From Flavobacterium salilacus subsp. salilacus (GTDB taxonomy: Bacteria > Bacteroidota > Bacteroidia > Flavobacteriales > Flavobacteriaceae): a DNA stretch of 49,405 bases. The stretch lies in contig NZ_SKBP01000015.1 of NCBI RefSeq assembly GCF_004634195.1, positions 1-49,405 of the forward strand. Reading direction: 5' to 3'. Shown here piece after piece: positions 24,859 through 32,582 of this stretch (its first letter is position 1; every line of letters begins with the position of its first letter). The position numbers and the translations under genes are program-made. The notes beneath the pieces were generated by a model. It did no database searches and had not been told where the DNA came from. It worked only from the letters and a program-made list of their open reading frames with translations.

Positions 24859-26694
24859 TTATTGCAGTTCCAGTATTAAAACCGATTTGGGTTGCATTGT
24901 AATATCTTTTGTTACTTCCACCGTTTTCCCTTCCAGTATGTCTTTACCTTTTTTATAGGTTGTAAGGCTTTCGGCAAAACGGTTTGTTTTTACGGTTTGC
25001 GCTTCATCGCTGTTGTTTATCAGTACCATAACCGACTCTTTATCGTTATGACGGAAATATACATACACATTATCCCAAGGCAGGTAGTGTGTGGTTTTGC
25101 CTGTATGGATTACTTCTTTGCCTTTTCTCCAGTTGAATAGTTTTGATGAAAAGTCGAACCATTTTTGCTGCTCGGCAGTACGTCCGCTTTGTGTGAAAGC
25201 ATTGTTTTTATCGCCTTTCCATCCACCGGGGAAATCCCTGCGGATATCGCCATCGCCTTTACCTTTGTCGCCTGCCATGCCTATTTCTGTACCGTAGTAT
25301 ATTTGGGGTGTTCCGCGAACGGTAGCCAGCAATGTCATTGCCATTTTATATTTGTTGAAATCATTTTTATAGATTTCATTAAATCTGCCTGTATCGTGGT
25401 TTTCGGCAAAAATCAACAGGTTATTAATGTCGGGGTATAAAAAGTCGTTAGTAAAATTGTCATATACTTTTTGCATACCGCTATCCCAACCCGGTTTGTT
25501 TTCATTAAACACGCTTCCGAAAGCATCGTGCAGGGTAAAGTCCATTACGCTTGGCAGGTAGGAGTTGTAGCTTTGTATCGCGGCTATCTTGCTGTCTTTT
25601 TGCCAATATGCCATTTGTGCCTGGTCGTGCATCCATACTTCGCCCACTATATTAAAATGCGGATATTCGTCCATAATGGCTTTTGTCCATTTGGCAATGC
25701 CTTCCTTATCGTTATAGGAATAGGTATCTACACGGAAACCATCCAAATCAGCATATTCTATCCACCAAATTGCATTTTGCGTGAGGTAGTTTAATACTAA
25801 CGGATTACTTTGGTTTAAATCGGGCATATCGCTTACAAACCAACCGTTCATACAGTATTTTGTATCTATATCAGAAGCATTTGGGTCAAACTGCGTAGTC
25901 ATACGGTAGTTGCTTTGTGCATAGCCCGGAAACTGATGTACCCAGTCATACGTTGGTAAATCTTTATACATCCAGTGTTCGCTGCCCCAGTGGTTGGTTA
26001 CATAATCTAAAATGAGTTTCATATCTCTTTCTTTCAACTCCTGAGATAGTTGTAAATAATCTTCATTAGTACCATAACGGGGATCTATTTTATACACATC
26101 GGTTTGGGCATACCCATGATAGGATCCTCTTGAATGGTTATCCTCACAAAGCGGGGTACTCCATATTGCGGTTGCCCCCAATTGGTTTATATAGTCGAGA
26201 TTATTAATGATACCCTGAATGTCGCCGCCATGCCTGCCAAAAGGTTCGTTTCGGTTGGCTTTGTCCTCCATTCCTTTTACATTGTCGTTATCCGGGTTAC
26301 CGTTAGCAAAACGGTCGGGCATAATGAGGTATATAAGGTCTGACGAGTTAAAACCTTCTCTTAAAGCGGAACCTTCTCTGCGTTGTTTCAGCGAATATTT
26401 GTGTGTAAAAACTGTCTTGTTTTTGTTTTTAAACGAGAAAACAAAATCAGAGGCAGGAACGTTTTTAGTGTCTATGGTAACGAAAACATAGTTGGGGTTT
26501 TCGGTTTTTACCACGTTGTTTATAATGATATTATCTGATACTGTTGGGGTATATTGCGCTATGTCCTTACCGTAGAACATTATTTGCAATTCGCTGTGGT
26601 TCATTCCGCTCCACCAGAAAGGCGGTTCTACACGGTCAATCTGCGCGAAAGCAGTACCGCTGATAAGGAGAAATAGGTATAGTAGTTTTTTCAT
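24859..26694 (-). CDS. Periplasmic GH13 (neopullulanase/cyclomaltodextrinase-like, SusA-type)
   Basis: 611 residues with signal peptide 1-18 (GTAFAQ). An N-terminal beta domain (~20-105, beginning RVEPPFWWSGM) resembles the cyclomaltodextrinase N-domain of SusA-type enzymes. GH13 regions: I LILDYVTNHWG (~227-237), II GFRVDTYSY with Asp323, III NIVGEVWMHD with Glu352, IV FAENHDTGRF with Asp434. It would cut malto-oligosaccharides or cyclodextrins in the periplasm before GH31 trimming. It is the first gene of the GH13-GH31-GH13 sub-operon, preceded by a terminator hairpin at 26750-26786. Confidence 0.92.
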   Translation of the reverse strand: MKKLLYLFLLISGTAFAQIDRVEPPFWWSGMNHSELQIMFYGKDIAQYTPTVSDNIIINNVVKTENPNYVFVTIDTKNVPASDFVFSFKNKNKTVFTHKYSLKQRREGSALREGFNSSDLIYLIMPDRFANGNPDNDNVKGMEDKANRNEPFGRHGGDIQGIINNLDYINQLGATAIWSTPLCEDNHSRGSYHGYAQTDVYKIDPRYGTNEDYLQLSQELKERDMKLILDYVTNHWGSEHWMYKDLPTYDWVHQFPGYAQSNYRMTTQFDPNASDIDTKYCMNGWFVSDMPDLNQSNPLVLNYLTQNAIWWIEYADLDGFRVDTYSYNDKEGIAKWTKAIMDEYPHFNIVGEVWMHDQAQMAYWQKDSKIAAIQSYNSYLPSVMDFTLHDAFGSVFNENKPGWDSGMQKVYDNFTNDFLYPDINNLLIFAENHDTGRFNEIYKNDFNKYKMAMTLLATVRGTPQIYYGTEIGMAGDKGKGDGDIRRDFPGGWKGDKNNAFTQSGRTAEQQKWFDFSSKLFNWRKGKEVIHTGKTTHYLPWDNVYVYFRHNDKESVMVLINNSDEAQTVKTNRFAESLTTYKKGKDILEGKTVEVTKDITMQPKSVLILELQ

Positions 26695-26749
26695 TTCTTA
26701 TTTATTTTCTGTAAGGCTTTTTATCGTTTTTAGGTGTTATTGGTTTAAT

Positions 26750-26786
26750 CAAAAAAACCTACAAGGTCTTACCGACCCTGCAGGTT
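26750..26786 (-). terminator. Terminator hairpin after the GH65 gene
   Basis: 26756-26768 pairs with 26774-26786 (AACCT/AGGTT, CA/TG and GGTC/GACC, with two A-C mismatches). A seven-base A-run on the left gives a T-run on the minus strand. It divides the transporter-pgmB-GH65 unit from the GH13-GH31 unit. Confidence 0.65.
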
Positions 26787-26793
26787 AAAAAAA

Positions 26794-29103
26794 TTAAACG
26801 GTTACCAATGCGTCGGGTTCTACCCGTACTTCTTTTCCGTTTACAAAAACAATAAGATGTTTATCGCCTTCGAGTGTAAACTTGGTTTCTGTTGCTTGTA
26901 CAGATACTTTTAATATCTGATTTCTAAAGTTTATTTTAAAAGAGTATCCTTCCCATTGCTGTGGTATTCTTGGCTCGAAATGTAAGGTGTCGTTTTTAAC
27001 ACGCATTCCGCCAAAGCCTTCTACAATACTCATCCATGTTCCTGCCATACTGGTTATGTGTAACCCTTCTTCTACCTCTTTGTTATAATCATCAAGGTCA
27101 AGGCGCGATGTTCTCAGGTAAAAAGTATATGCCTGCTCCATCCTGCCCAGTACTGCTGCCTGTATGGAGTGTACGCATGGCGATAGTGATGACTCATGCA
27201 CTGTAAGTGGTTCGTAGAAATCAAAATGCTTTTCCAGTTGTTCTTTGCTAAAATGGTCTTCAAAGAAATAGAAGCCCTGCAATACATCTGCCTGCTTAAT
27301 GTAGGGCGAACGCAATATCCTGTCCCAACTCCATTTTTGGTTGATTGGGCGTTGGCTGCGGTCAAGGTCGCTTACCGGTATAAGCTCTTTATCTAAAAAA
27401 CCGTCTTGCTGTAAGTACACGTCATGTTCTTCCGAATAGGGGAAGTACATAGTATCGGCTACATTTTTCCATTGCTGCAATTCGGCATCATTCAGGTTTA
27501 CTTTAGCCATTACACGGGCATAATCGGCAGTATAGTCGCTTTTTACCTTGGCTATCTGCTTCATAGTATAATCTATACACCATTTTGCAATATAGTTGGT
27601 ATAAAAGTTATTGTTTACGTTATTCTCATACTCATTAGGCCCTGTTACCCCAAGTATCATATATTTGTTTTTGTGGGATGAGAATGTGGCTCTTTGCTGC
27701 CAAAAACGAGCGATACCGATAAGTACCTCAAGCCCTTTTTCGGGTATATAGCTGTAATCGCCTGTAAAGCGGTAATAGTTATATACAGCAAAGGCTATTG
27801 CCCCGTTACGGTGGATTTCCTCAAAAGTAATTTCCCACTCGTTGTGACACTCTTCTCCATTCATGGTTACCATTGGGTATAGTGCCGCGCCGTTGGTAAA
27901 GCCTAATTTAGCTGCATTTTCAATGGCTTTCTCCAAATGTTCGTAACGGTAGGTTAACAGGTTACGTGCCACTTGCTGGTCTTTGGTAGCCATGTAGAAT
28001 GGTATGCAATATGCCTCGGTATCCCAATAGGTACTACCGCCATATTTTTCGCCTGTAAATCCTTTTGGTCCTATGTTCAGCCTTGGATCTTTACCCAGAT
28101 AGGTTTGGTTTAGCTGGAAAATATTAAAACGGATACCCTGCTGCGCTTTTACATCGCCATCAATGGTAATATCTGCCATTTCCCATATTTTGCCCCAAGC
28201 TTGTTTTTGTTCTTTCAGTAATGTATCATAGCCTTTTGCCAACGCGATGTTAATCACATTTTGCGCGGCATCAACCAGTTTATCCGAAGCATGGTTTAAT
28301 GATACTGTATAACCGCCCAGCTTAACTATAGTGGTTGTTTGCCCCTGAGTAGCCTCTACATTATAGGTAAATTGTACTTTATCAGTAGTTGTCTTTACCT
28401 CTGTAGGGTTTAGGTTTAAATCCTTACCTGCCAGTTGTATGGTATTGTGCATGTAGGTTGCTACATCAAAATGTGTTTTATATGTTCTGGCTGTTACAAA
28501 AGCAGCATTGCCGGTGTGTTTTACAGCTACAGGTTCCCAAAATTTTTCTTCCCAGTTGGCATCTTCATTGGTAACACCGGCATCTATATATGGGCTGAAG
28601 GTAATTTGGGCGGTACCGTTTAGCGGTGTTATATCATATTTTATTGCACCCAGTTCGTCATCTTCAAGCGACAGGAATCGTGTAACATTTACGGCTATGG
28701 CTGTACCGTTTTGCAATACTGCTTCAAAAGAACGGTTGTACCAACCTTCTTTCATATTAAGCTCGCGCCTAAAGTAGTTTACCTGCTCGCAAGTATTCAG
28801 GTCAAGTACTTCGCCGTTTACGGTAATATCTATACCTATCCAATTGGGGGCATTTAATACTTTTGCAAAATATTGCGGATAACCGTTTTTCCACCACCCT
28901 ACTTTAGTTTTGTCAGGGTAGTAAATACCTGCAATGTAGCTCCCTTGAAAGGTATGCCCTGAATAGCTTTCTTCAAAATTGGCACGTTGCCCCATGGCTC
29001 CGTTACCTATGCTGAACAAACTTTCAGATGATTTTACTCTCTCCGCATCAAATCCTTCTTCTATTATGGACCAATTATCCGGTACTATATAATCCTGGTT
29101 CAT
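26794..29103 (-). CDS. GH65 glycoside phosphorylase, probably maltose phosphorylase
   Basis: 769 residues, no signal peptide, so cytoplasmic. GH65 layout: N-terminal beta-sandwich starting IVPDNWSIIEEGFD, the family motif WDTEAYCIPF, and the active-site stretch MNGEECHNEWEITFEEIHRNG with the general-acid Glu at residue 428-429. It would split maltose with phosphate to glucose and beta-glucose-1-phosphate. The specificity for maltose rather than trehalose or kojibiose is inferred from the starch locus and from the beta-phosphoglucomutase gene two bases downstream of the preceding unit, which consumes exactly this product. It is the third gene of the operon MFS-pgmB-GH65. Confidence 0.93.
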   Translation of the reverse strand: MNQDYIVPDNWSIIEEGFDAERVKSSESLFSIGNGAMGQRANFEESYSGHTFQGSYIAGIYYPDKTKVGWWKNGYPQYFAKVLNAPNWIGIDITVNGEVLDLNTCEQVNYFRRELNMKEGWYNRSFEAVLQNGTAIAVNVTRFLSLEDDELGAIKYDITPLNGTAQITFSPYIDAGVTNEDANWEEKFWEPVAVKHTGNAAFVTARTYKTHFDVATYMHNTIQLAGKDLNLNPTEVKTTTDKVQFTYNVEATQGQTTTIVKLGGYTVSLNHASDKLVDAAQNVINIALAKGYDTLLKEQKQAWGKIWEMADITIDGDVKAQQGIRFNIFQLNQTYLGKDPRLNIGPKGFTGEKYGGSTYWDTEAYCIPFYMATKDQQVARNLLTYRYEHLEKAIENAAKLGFTNGAALYPMVTMNGEECHNEWEITFEEIHRNGAIAFAVYNYYRFTGDYSYIPEKGLEVLIGIARFWQQRATFSSHKNKYMILGVTGPNEYENNVNNNFYTNYIAKWCIDYTMKQIAKVKSDYTADYARVMAKVNLNDAELQQWKNVADTMYFPYSEEHDVYLQQDGFLDKELIPVSDLDRSQRPINQKWSWDRILRSPYIKQADVLQGFYFFEDHFSKEQLEKHFDFYEPLTVHESSLSPCVHSIQAAVLGRMEQAYTFYLRTSRLDLDDYNKEVEEGLHITSMAGTWMSIVEGFGGMRVKNDTLHFEPRIPQQWEGYSFKINFRNQILKVSVQATETKFTLEGDKHLIVFVNGKEVRVEPDALVTV

Positions 29104-29105
29104 TT

Positions 29106-29762
29106 TTATTTATTTACTAAGTTTTGTAAAAATGTAGTATCTATTTCTGTAAAATTGTTAAAGTTGTAATGGGCTTCGTGCAGCACTGTTTTTTCGCCTA
29201 TGCCTACGCTTATCATTTGGGCTATGTTGGCTGCCTGTACTCCTGCTACCGAGTCTTCAAAAACAATAGCGCCCTCCGACGGCATATTGAGTTTTTTTGC
29301 CGCCTGTACAAAAACTTCGGGGTCGGGTTTGGCATTGGTAACATCGTTACCATCTACTATGGCATCAAAATAATGGAGTATCTTCACTTTTTCGAGTATC
29401 GGTCGGGCATTTTTACTTGCCGAGCCTAATGCTATGGGTTGGTTATTTTGTTTTAAGTATTCTAATACCGGTAGTACCCCATCCAATATTTCACTTTCAT
29501 CCATTTTATCGATATAGGTTAGATAATCTTGATTTTTTTTCAGCAACAAGTTGTCTTTTTCCTGTTGTTCAATGTGTACATTTCCTATTGCCAATATTAT
29601 ATCGAGCGAGCGCACACGGCTCACTCCTTTAAGTTGTTCGTTATGTTCGTGCGTAAAATCAATTCCCAATTGTGCTGCGATTTTTTGCCATGCCAAAAAA
29701 TGATATTTGGCTGTATCTACTATCACACCATCAAGATCGAATATGAATGCTTTCTTTTTCAT
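29106..29762 (-). CDS. pgmB: Beta-phosphoglucomutase (HAD superfamily)
   Basis: 218 residues. HAD motif I is FDLDGVIVDT with the phosphorylated Asp9 and the acid/base Asp11. The cap region contains HFLAWQKIA and LKGVSRVRSL, which are typical of beta-PGM. Motif II is the Ser of LGSASKN, and motif III/IV is in KPDPEVF and VFEDSVAGVQAA. It converts beta-glucose-1-phosphate to glucose-6-phosphate. The start lies 9 bases past the transporter stop, and the stop is 2 bases from the GH65 ATG, so the three are one transcript, a standard maltose-phosphorolysis set. Confidence 0.95.
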   Translation of the reverse strand: MKKKAFIFDLDGVIVDTAKYHFLAWQKIAAQLGIDFTHEHNEQLKGVSRVRSLDIILAIGNVHIEQQEKDNLLLKKNQDYLTYIDKMDESEILDGVLPVLEYLKQNNQPIALGSASKNARPILEKVKILHYFDAIVDGNDVTNAKPDPEVFVQAAKKLNMPSEGAIVFEDSVAGVQAANIAQMISVGIGEKTVLHEAHYNFNNFTEIDTTFLQNLVNK

Positions 29763-29771
29763 TAATTTTTA

Positions 29772-31130
29772 TTATAGAATTTCTGATTTTGATTTAAGGT
29801 CGTCAACATCTTTAACTTTTACCACCAATATGGCGGCAATAATGAAGCTAACGCCACTTGTTATAATAGCATAAATAGCATCGCCGTTGTAAAAATATTT
29901 TACAATAGGACCTCCAATAAGTGCATTAATAATTTGCGGGATTACGATAAAGAAATTAAATATGCCCATATATACCCCCATTTTTCGGGGAGCAATAGAG
30001 CCTGCAAGGATAGCATAGGGCATAGCCAATATACTTGCCCATGCAATACCCACGCCTATCATGGGTAATATTGCCCAGTTTTGGTCGGGCATAAAATAAA
30101 TGGAAATAAGGCTTACGCCTCCTATTACAAGTGAAATGGAGTGCGTTAACTTTCTGCCAATTTTAAAAGCTATGTAGGGCAGGCAGAAAGCAAACAGGGC
30201 TGAAACCAAATTATAAACCCCAAAGAGTACGCCCACCCAGTCGCCTGCATCCTGATAGGTCTGGCTTTTGGTATCGTCTATGGGCAAACCATACAGGTGG
30301 TGTGCTATTGCCGGAGTGGTAAATACCCACATACCGAACAGCCCGAACCAAGAAAAGAATTGTACCCAGCTAAGCTGACGCATGGTTTCGGGCATTTTAC
30401 GGAAATCAGTAAAAATATCCGAAAGTTTGGCTTCTTTCATCGGTATAATTCCGGATTCGCCTTCCGCTTCAAAACCATCCAGTTCTTGGGGCGAATATTC
30501 TTTTGTGGTAAAAATGGTTACCAGGATAGTGGCAACAAGTACACCCGCGCCTATTATAAAAGACCAAATAAGGTTTGGGGGAACAACACCATCGGGTGCG
30601 GTATTGGGTATATCCAGCCAGTTGGTAAGTACATAGGGCAGCCAAGAACCAATAACGGCTCCGAAACCAATTAATGCTGTTTGTACACTAAAACCAAGTG
30701 TACGCTGGTCAGTACGCAGGTTATCGGCTACCAATGCCCTAAAGGGTTCCATAGCGATATTAAACGATGCATCCATAATCATGAGCATCCCTGCCCCCAC
30801 CCAAAGTGCTGGAAGAAAAGCGATAAAAATATCGGCTTGCGGCATTAATATTAAACCTACTGATGCTAATAATGCTCCTACAAGAAAGTAGGGTTTTCTT
30901 CTGCCAAACCTGCTCCAGGTGTTATCGCTGTAATGTCCTATTATGGGCTGTACGATTAACCCCATGAGAGGGGCAATAATCCAAAACCATGAAAGCTCAT
31001 GTACATCGGCACCAAAAATTTGGAGTATGCGACTGGCATTGGCATTTTGCAGCGCAAAACCCATTTGTATCCCCAAGAAACCGAAACTCATGTTCCAAAT
31101 TTCCCAGAAACCTAATTTACGCTTTTCCAT
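29772..31130 (-). CDS. MFS sugar transporter (GPH/SLC45-like), probable maltose symporter
   Basis: 452 residues with about twelve membrane segments. The N-terminus (LGFWEIWNMSFGFLGIQMGFALQNANASRIL) and the loop FGRRKPYFLVG are characteristic of the sugar-cation symporter group found in Bacteroidota maltodextrin loci. A cytoplasmic middle loop carries an acidic stretch (ELDGFEAEGESGIIPMKEA). It should bring maltose or short maltodextrins across the inner membrane to GH65. It is the first gene of the operon, with a 5' leader of roughly 90 bases containing a hairpin (31157-31178), and a TTTG...TATATTTG promoter upstream. Confidence 0.88.
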   Translation of the reverse strand: MEKRKLGFWEIWNMSFGFLGIQMGFALQNANASRILQIFGADVHELSWFWIIAPLMGLIVQPIIGHYSDNTWSRFGRRKPYFLVGALLASVGLILMPQADIFIAFLPALWVGAGMLMIMDASFNIAMEPFRALVADNLRTDQRTLGFSVQTALIGFGAVIGSWLPYVLTNWLDIPNTAPDGVVPPNLIWSFIIGAGVLVATILVTIFTTKEYSPQELDGFEAEGESGIIPMKEAKLSDIFTDFRKMPETMRQLSWVQFFSWFGLFGMWVFTTPAIAHHLYGLPIDDTKSQTYQDAGDWVGVLFGVYNLVSALFAFCLPYIAFKIGRKLTHSISLVIGGVSLISIYFMPDQNWAILPMIGVGIAWASILAMPYAILAGSIAPRKMGVYMGIFNFFIVIPQIINALIGGPIVKYFYNGDAIYAIITSGVSFIIAAILVVKVKDVDDLKSKSEIL

Positions 31131-31156
31131 TATCGTAATTTAATGATTTATAATAC

Positions 31157-31178
31157 GATAAGCGCGCTATGGCTTATC
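31157..31178 (-). promoter_or_regulatory. Leader hairpin before the MFS gene
   Basis: GATAAGC (31157-31163) and GCTTATC (31172-31178) pair perfectly around an 8-base loop. The hairpin is 26 bases before the ATG at 31130, within the inferred untranslated leader. No T-run follows, so it is not a terminator. Confidence 0.4.
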
Positions 31179-31193
31179 AAAGACTTATTGTTT

Positions 31194-31210
31194 GAAGTGA
31201 AGTTATAAGC
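31194..31210 (+). promoter_or_regulatory. 17-bp element shared with the susC promoter region (copy A)
   Basis: GAAGTGAAGTTATAAGC differs at a single base from the sequence at 32532-32548 ahead of susC. It lies just downstream of the inferred MFS transcription start. Confidence 0.45.
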
Positions 31211-31224
31211 TTTGATAATATTGA

Positions 31225-31253
31225 CAAATATATAGTTTTTTTGTTCTCGCAAA
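31225..31253 (-). promoter_or_regulatory. Promoter of the MFS-pgmB-GH65 operon
   Basis: The minus strand reads TTTG (31250-31253), a 17-base spacer, then TATATTTG (31225-31232), a good Bacteroidota pair. The -33 part overlaps CGCAAACTTTTT, which resembles the LacI-type site near susC. Confidence 0.55.
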
Positions 31254-31263
31254 CTTTTTATTG

Positions 31264-31294
31264 CAAAAAAAATTCCGACGTATCCGTCGGAATT
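31264..31294 (-). terminator. Terminator of the LacI-family regulator gene
   Basis: AATTCCGACG (31271-31280) and CGTCGGAATT (31285-31294) form a perfect 10-bp stem with loop TATC. The A-run to the left gives a T-run on the minus strand. It lies 40 bases past the regulator stop. Confidence 0.85.
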
Positions 31295-31333
31295 AACATT
31301 TTATACTGTTGAAAATGAGTTTTTTACACCAAA

Positions 31334-32356
31334 CTACAACGTTGCCGTAGATTCTCTGAGTACCAACTCTGTTTCTATCAATTCAGTAGTATATTGTTCA
31401 TTTTCTTCGTCCATTTCCAGTCTTTCTATGAGCATTTTTGCTGCTCTGCCACCCATTTTTATACCGTTTTGGCTTATGGTAGAGATACTTGGCGTAGAGA
31501 ACTGGGATATAATACCATCGGTAAAACCAATTACAGATATATCATCTGGCACTTTCATTCCCATTTTATTGGCAAGTTTAATGGTAGTAACGGCAAACAG
31601 CTCATTTACAGCAAAAATAGCATCGGGTTTTTTATCGTTCAGCAGCTTCTCAATTTTAGAGGCACAGTTTTCTATATCTTCTATTTTTACTATCATATTT
31701 TCACTTACAGACATATCATGGTCTATAAGCGCATTGATATAGCCATCTGTCCTTAACTTACCTACACTAACATAGTCAACTGTGGTAACAAGGGCAATTT
31801 TTTTAAAACCGCTTTTTATAAAAAACTCAACGGCTCTGTAGGCTGCAAGCTGGTCATCTATTATTACTTTATCGCAAAGCACCTCATTAGTAACACGGTC
31901 AAACATTACTACGGGCATGCCCTGATTGATAACTTCCTCTATGTGGTGAAAGTCTTTTTTTAGCTGTGTTTCTTTGGATAACGACATAATAAACCCGTCG
32001 ATACTCCCATTGGCAAGCATGTCCATATTGATTACTTCTTTATCAAAAGATTCGTCAGAAAGGCATACGATAACATTGTACCCGTTTTCGTTAGCCACCT
32101 GCTCTATACCGCTAATAACGGTTGCAAAAAAGTGGTGTACAATTTCGGGAATTATAATGCCTATGGTTTTGGTTTTTTTATTTTTAAGACTCAGCGCAAT
32201 GTTGTTAGGGCGATAGTTATAAAGTTTAGCAAAAGCCTGCACTTTTTGGCGGGTGTCTTCGCTTATTTCGGGACTGTTTCTAAGGGATTTCGAAACAGTG
32301 GATATAGATACATCAAGCTCTTTAGCAATTTGTTTAAGCGTTACTTTTCTTCTCAT
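31334..32356 (-). CDS. LacI-family transcriptional regulator of the starch locus
   Basis: 340 residues. N-terminal helix-turn-helix VTLKQIAKELDVSISTVSKSLRN (4-26) with the hinge region ending YNYRPNNIALSLKN, then a periplasmic-binding-like sugar-sensing domain (TIGIIIPEIVHHFFA ... VIGFTDG ... ELVLRES). It stands between the two arms of the locus, divergent from susC, so it is the obvious local regulator. Palindromes with the AAACGTTT core typical of LacI operators lie between it and susC. The inducer is likely a maltodextrin, which is inference. Positive or negative control cannot be told from the sequence. Confidence 0.93.
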   Translation of the reverse strand: MRRKVTLKQIAKELDVSISTVSKSLRNSPEISEDTRQKVQAFAKLYNYRPNNIALSLKNKKTKTIGIIIPEIVHHFFATVISGIEQVANENGYNVIVCLSDESFDKEVINMDMLANGSIDGFIMSLSKETQLKKDFHHIEEVINQGMPVVMFDRVTNEVLCDKVIIDDQLAAYRAVEFFIKSGFKKIALVTTVDYVSVGKLRTDGYINALIDHDMSVSENMIVKIEDIENCASKIEKLLNDKKPDAIFAVNELFAVTTIKLANKMGMKVPDDISVIGFTDGIISQFSTPSISTISQNGIKMGGRAAKMLIERLEMDEENEQYTTELIETELVLRESTATL

Positions 32357-32459
32357 TATGAAACTGTAAACTATTATATTTTTAATAAAGATACTTTTAA
32401 TTTTTATTTATAGCAATAATGTTACTGAAAATGCATAAAATAAGAAAAGTTTTCAACAC

Positions 32460-32471
32460 GCAAACGTTTTC
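32460..32471. promoter_or_regulatory. Candidate LacI-type operator 1
   Basis: GCAAACGTTTTC, with the palindromic core AAACGTTT at 32462-32469, lies in the regulator-susC divergent region. Confidence 0.5.
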
Positions 32472-32488
32472 GATAGAGGTGTAGCACG

Positions 32489-32498
32489 AAAACGTTTT
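32489..32498. promoter_or_regulatory. Candidate LacI-type operator 2
   Basis: AAAACGTTTT is a perfect palindrome, centred 28 bp from operator 1, so the two lie on nearly opposite helical phases; it is 85 bases before the susC ATG. Confidence 0.5.
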
Positions 32499-32531
32499 TT
32501 TGCTAACATAATTTACATAATTTTAACATTC

Positions 32532-32548
32532 GAAGTGAACTTATAAGC
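32532..32548 (+). promoter_or_regulatory. 17-bp element shared with the MFS promoter region (copy B)
   Basis: GAAGTGAACTTATAAGC matches 16 of 17 bases of the element at 31194-31210. It lies 34 bases before the susC start, downstream of a possible TAATTTTA -7 box at 32518-32525. Confidence 0.45.
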
Positions 32549-32582
32549 AAAACAAAAAGCAAAATTAACTTAAACAACTTGT

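Noticed and set aside
21910..25794. Long plus-strand frames up to 189 codons opposite the GH13 and GH31 genes
   Set aside because: The minus-strand frames have full catalytic motifs and signal peptides; the opposite frames are Cys/His/Phe-rich noise.
26756..26786. The AACCT...AGGTT hairpin as a mobile repeat
   Set aside because: Only one copy seen in the window, and it behaves as an ordinary terminator at the end of a transcription unit.
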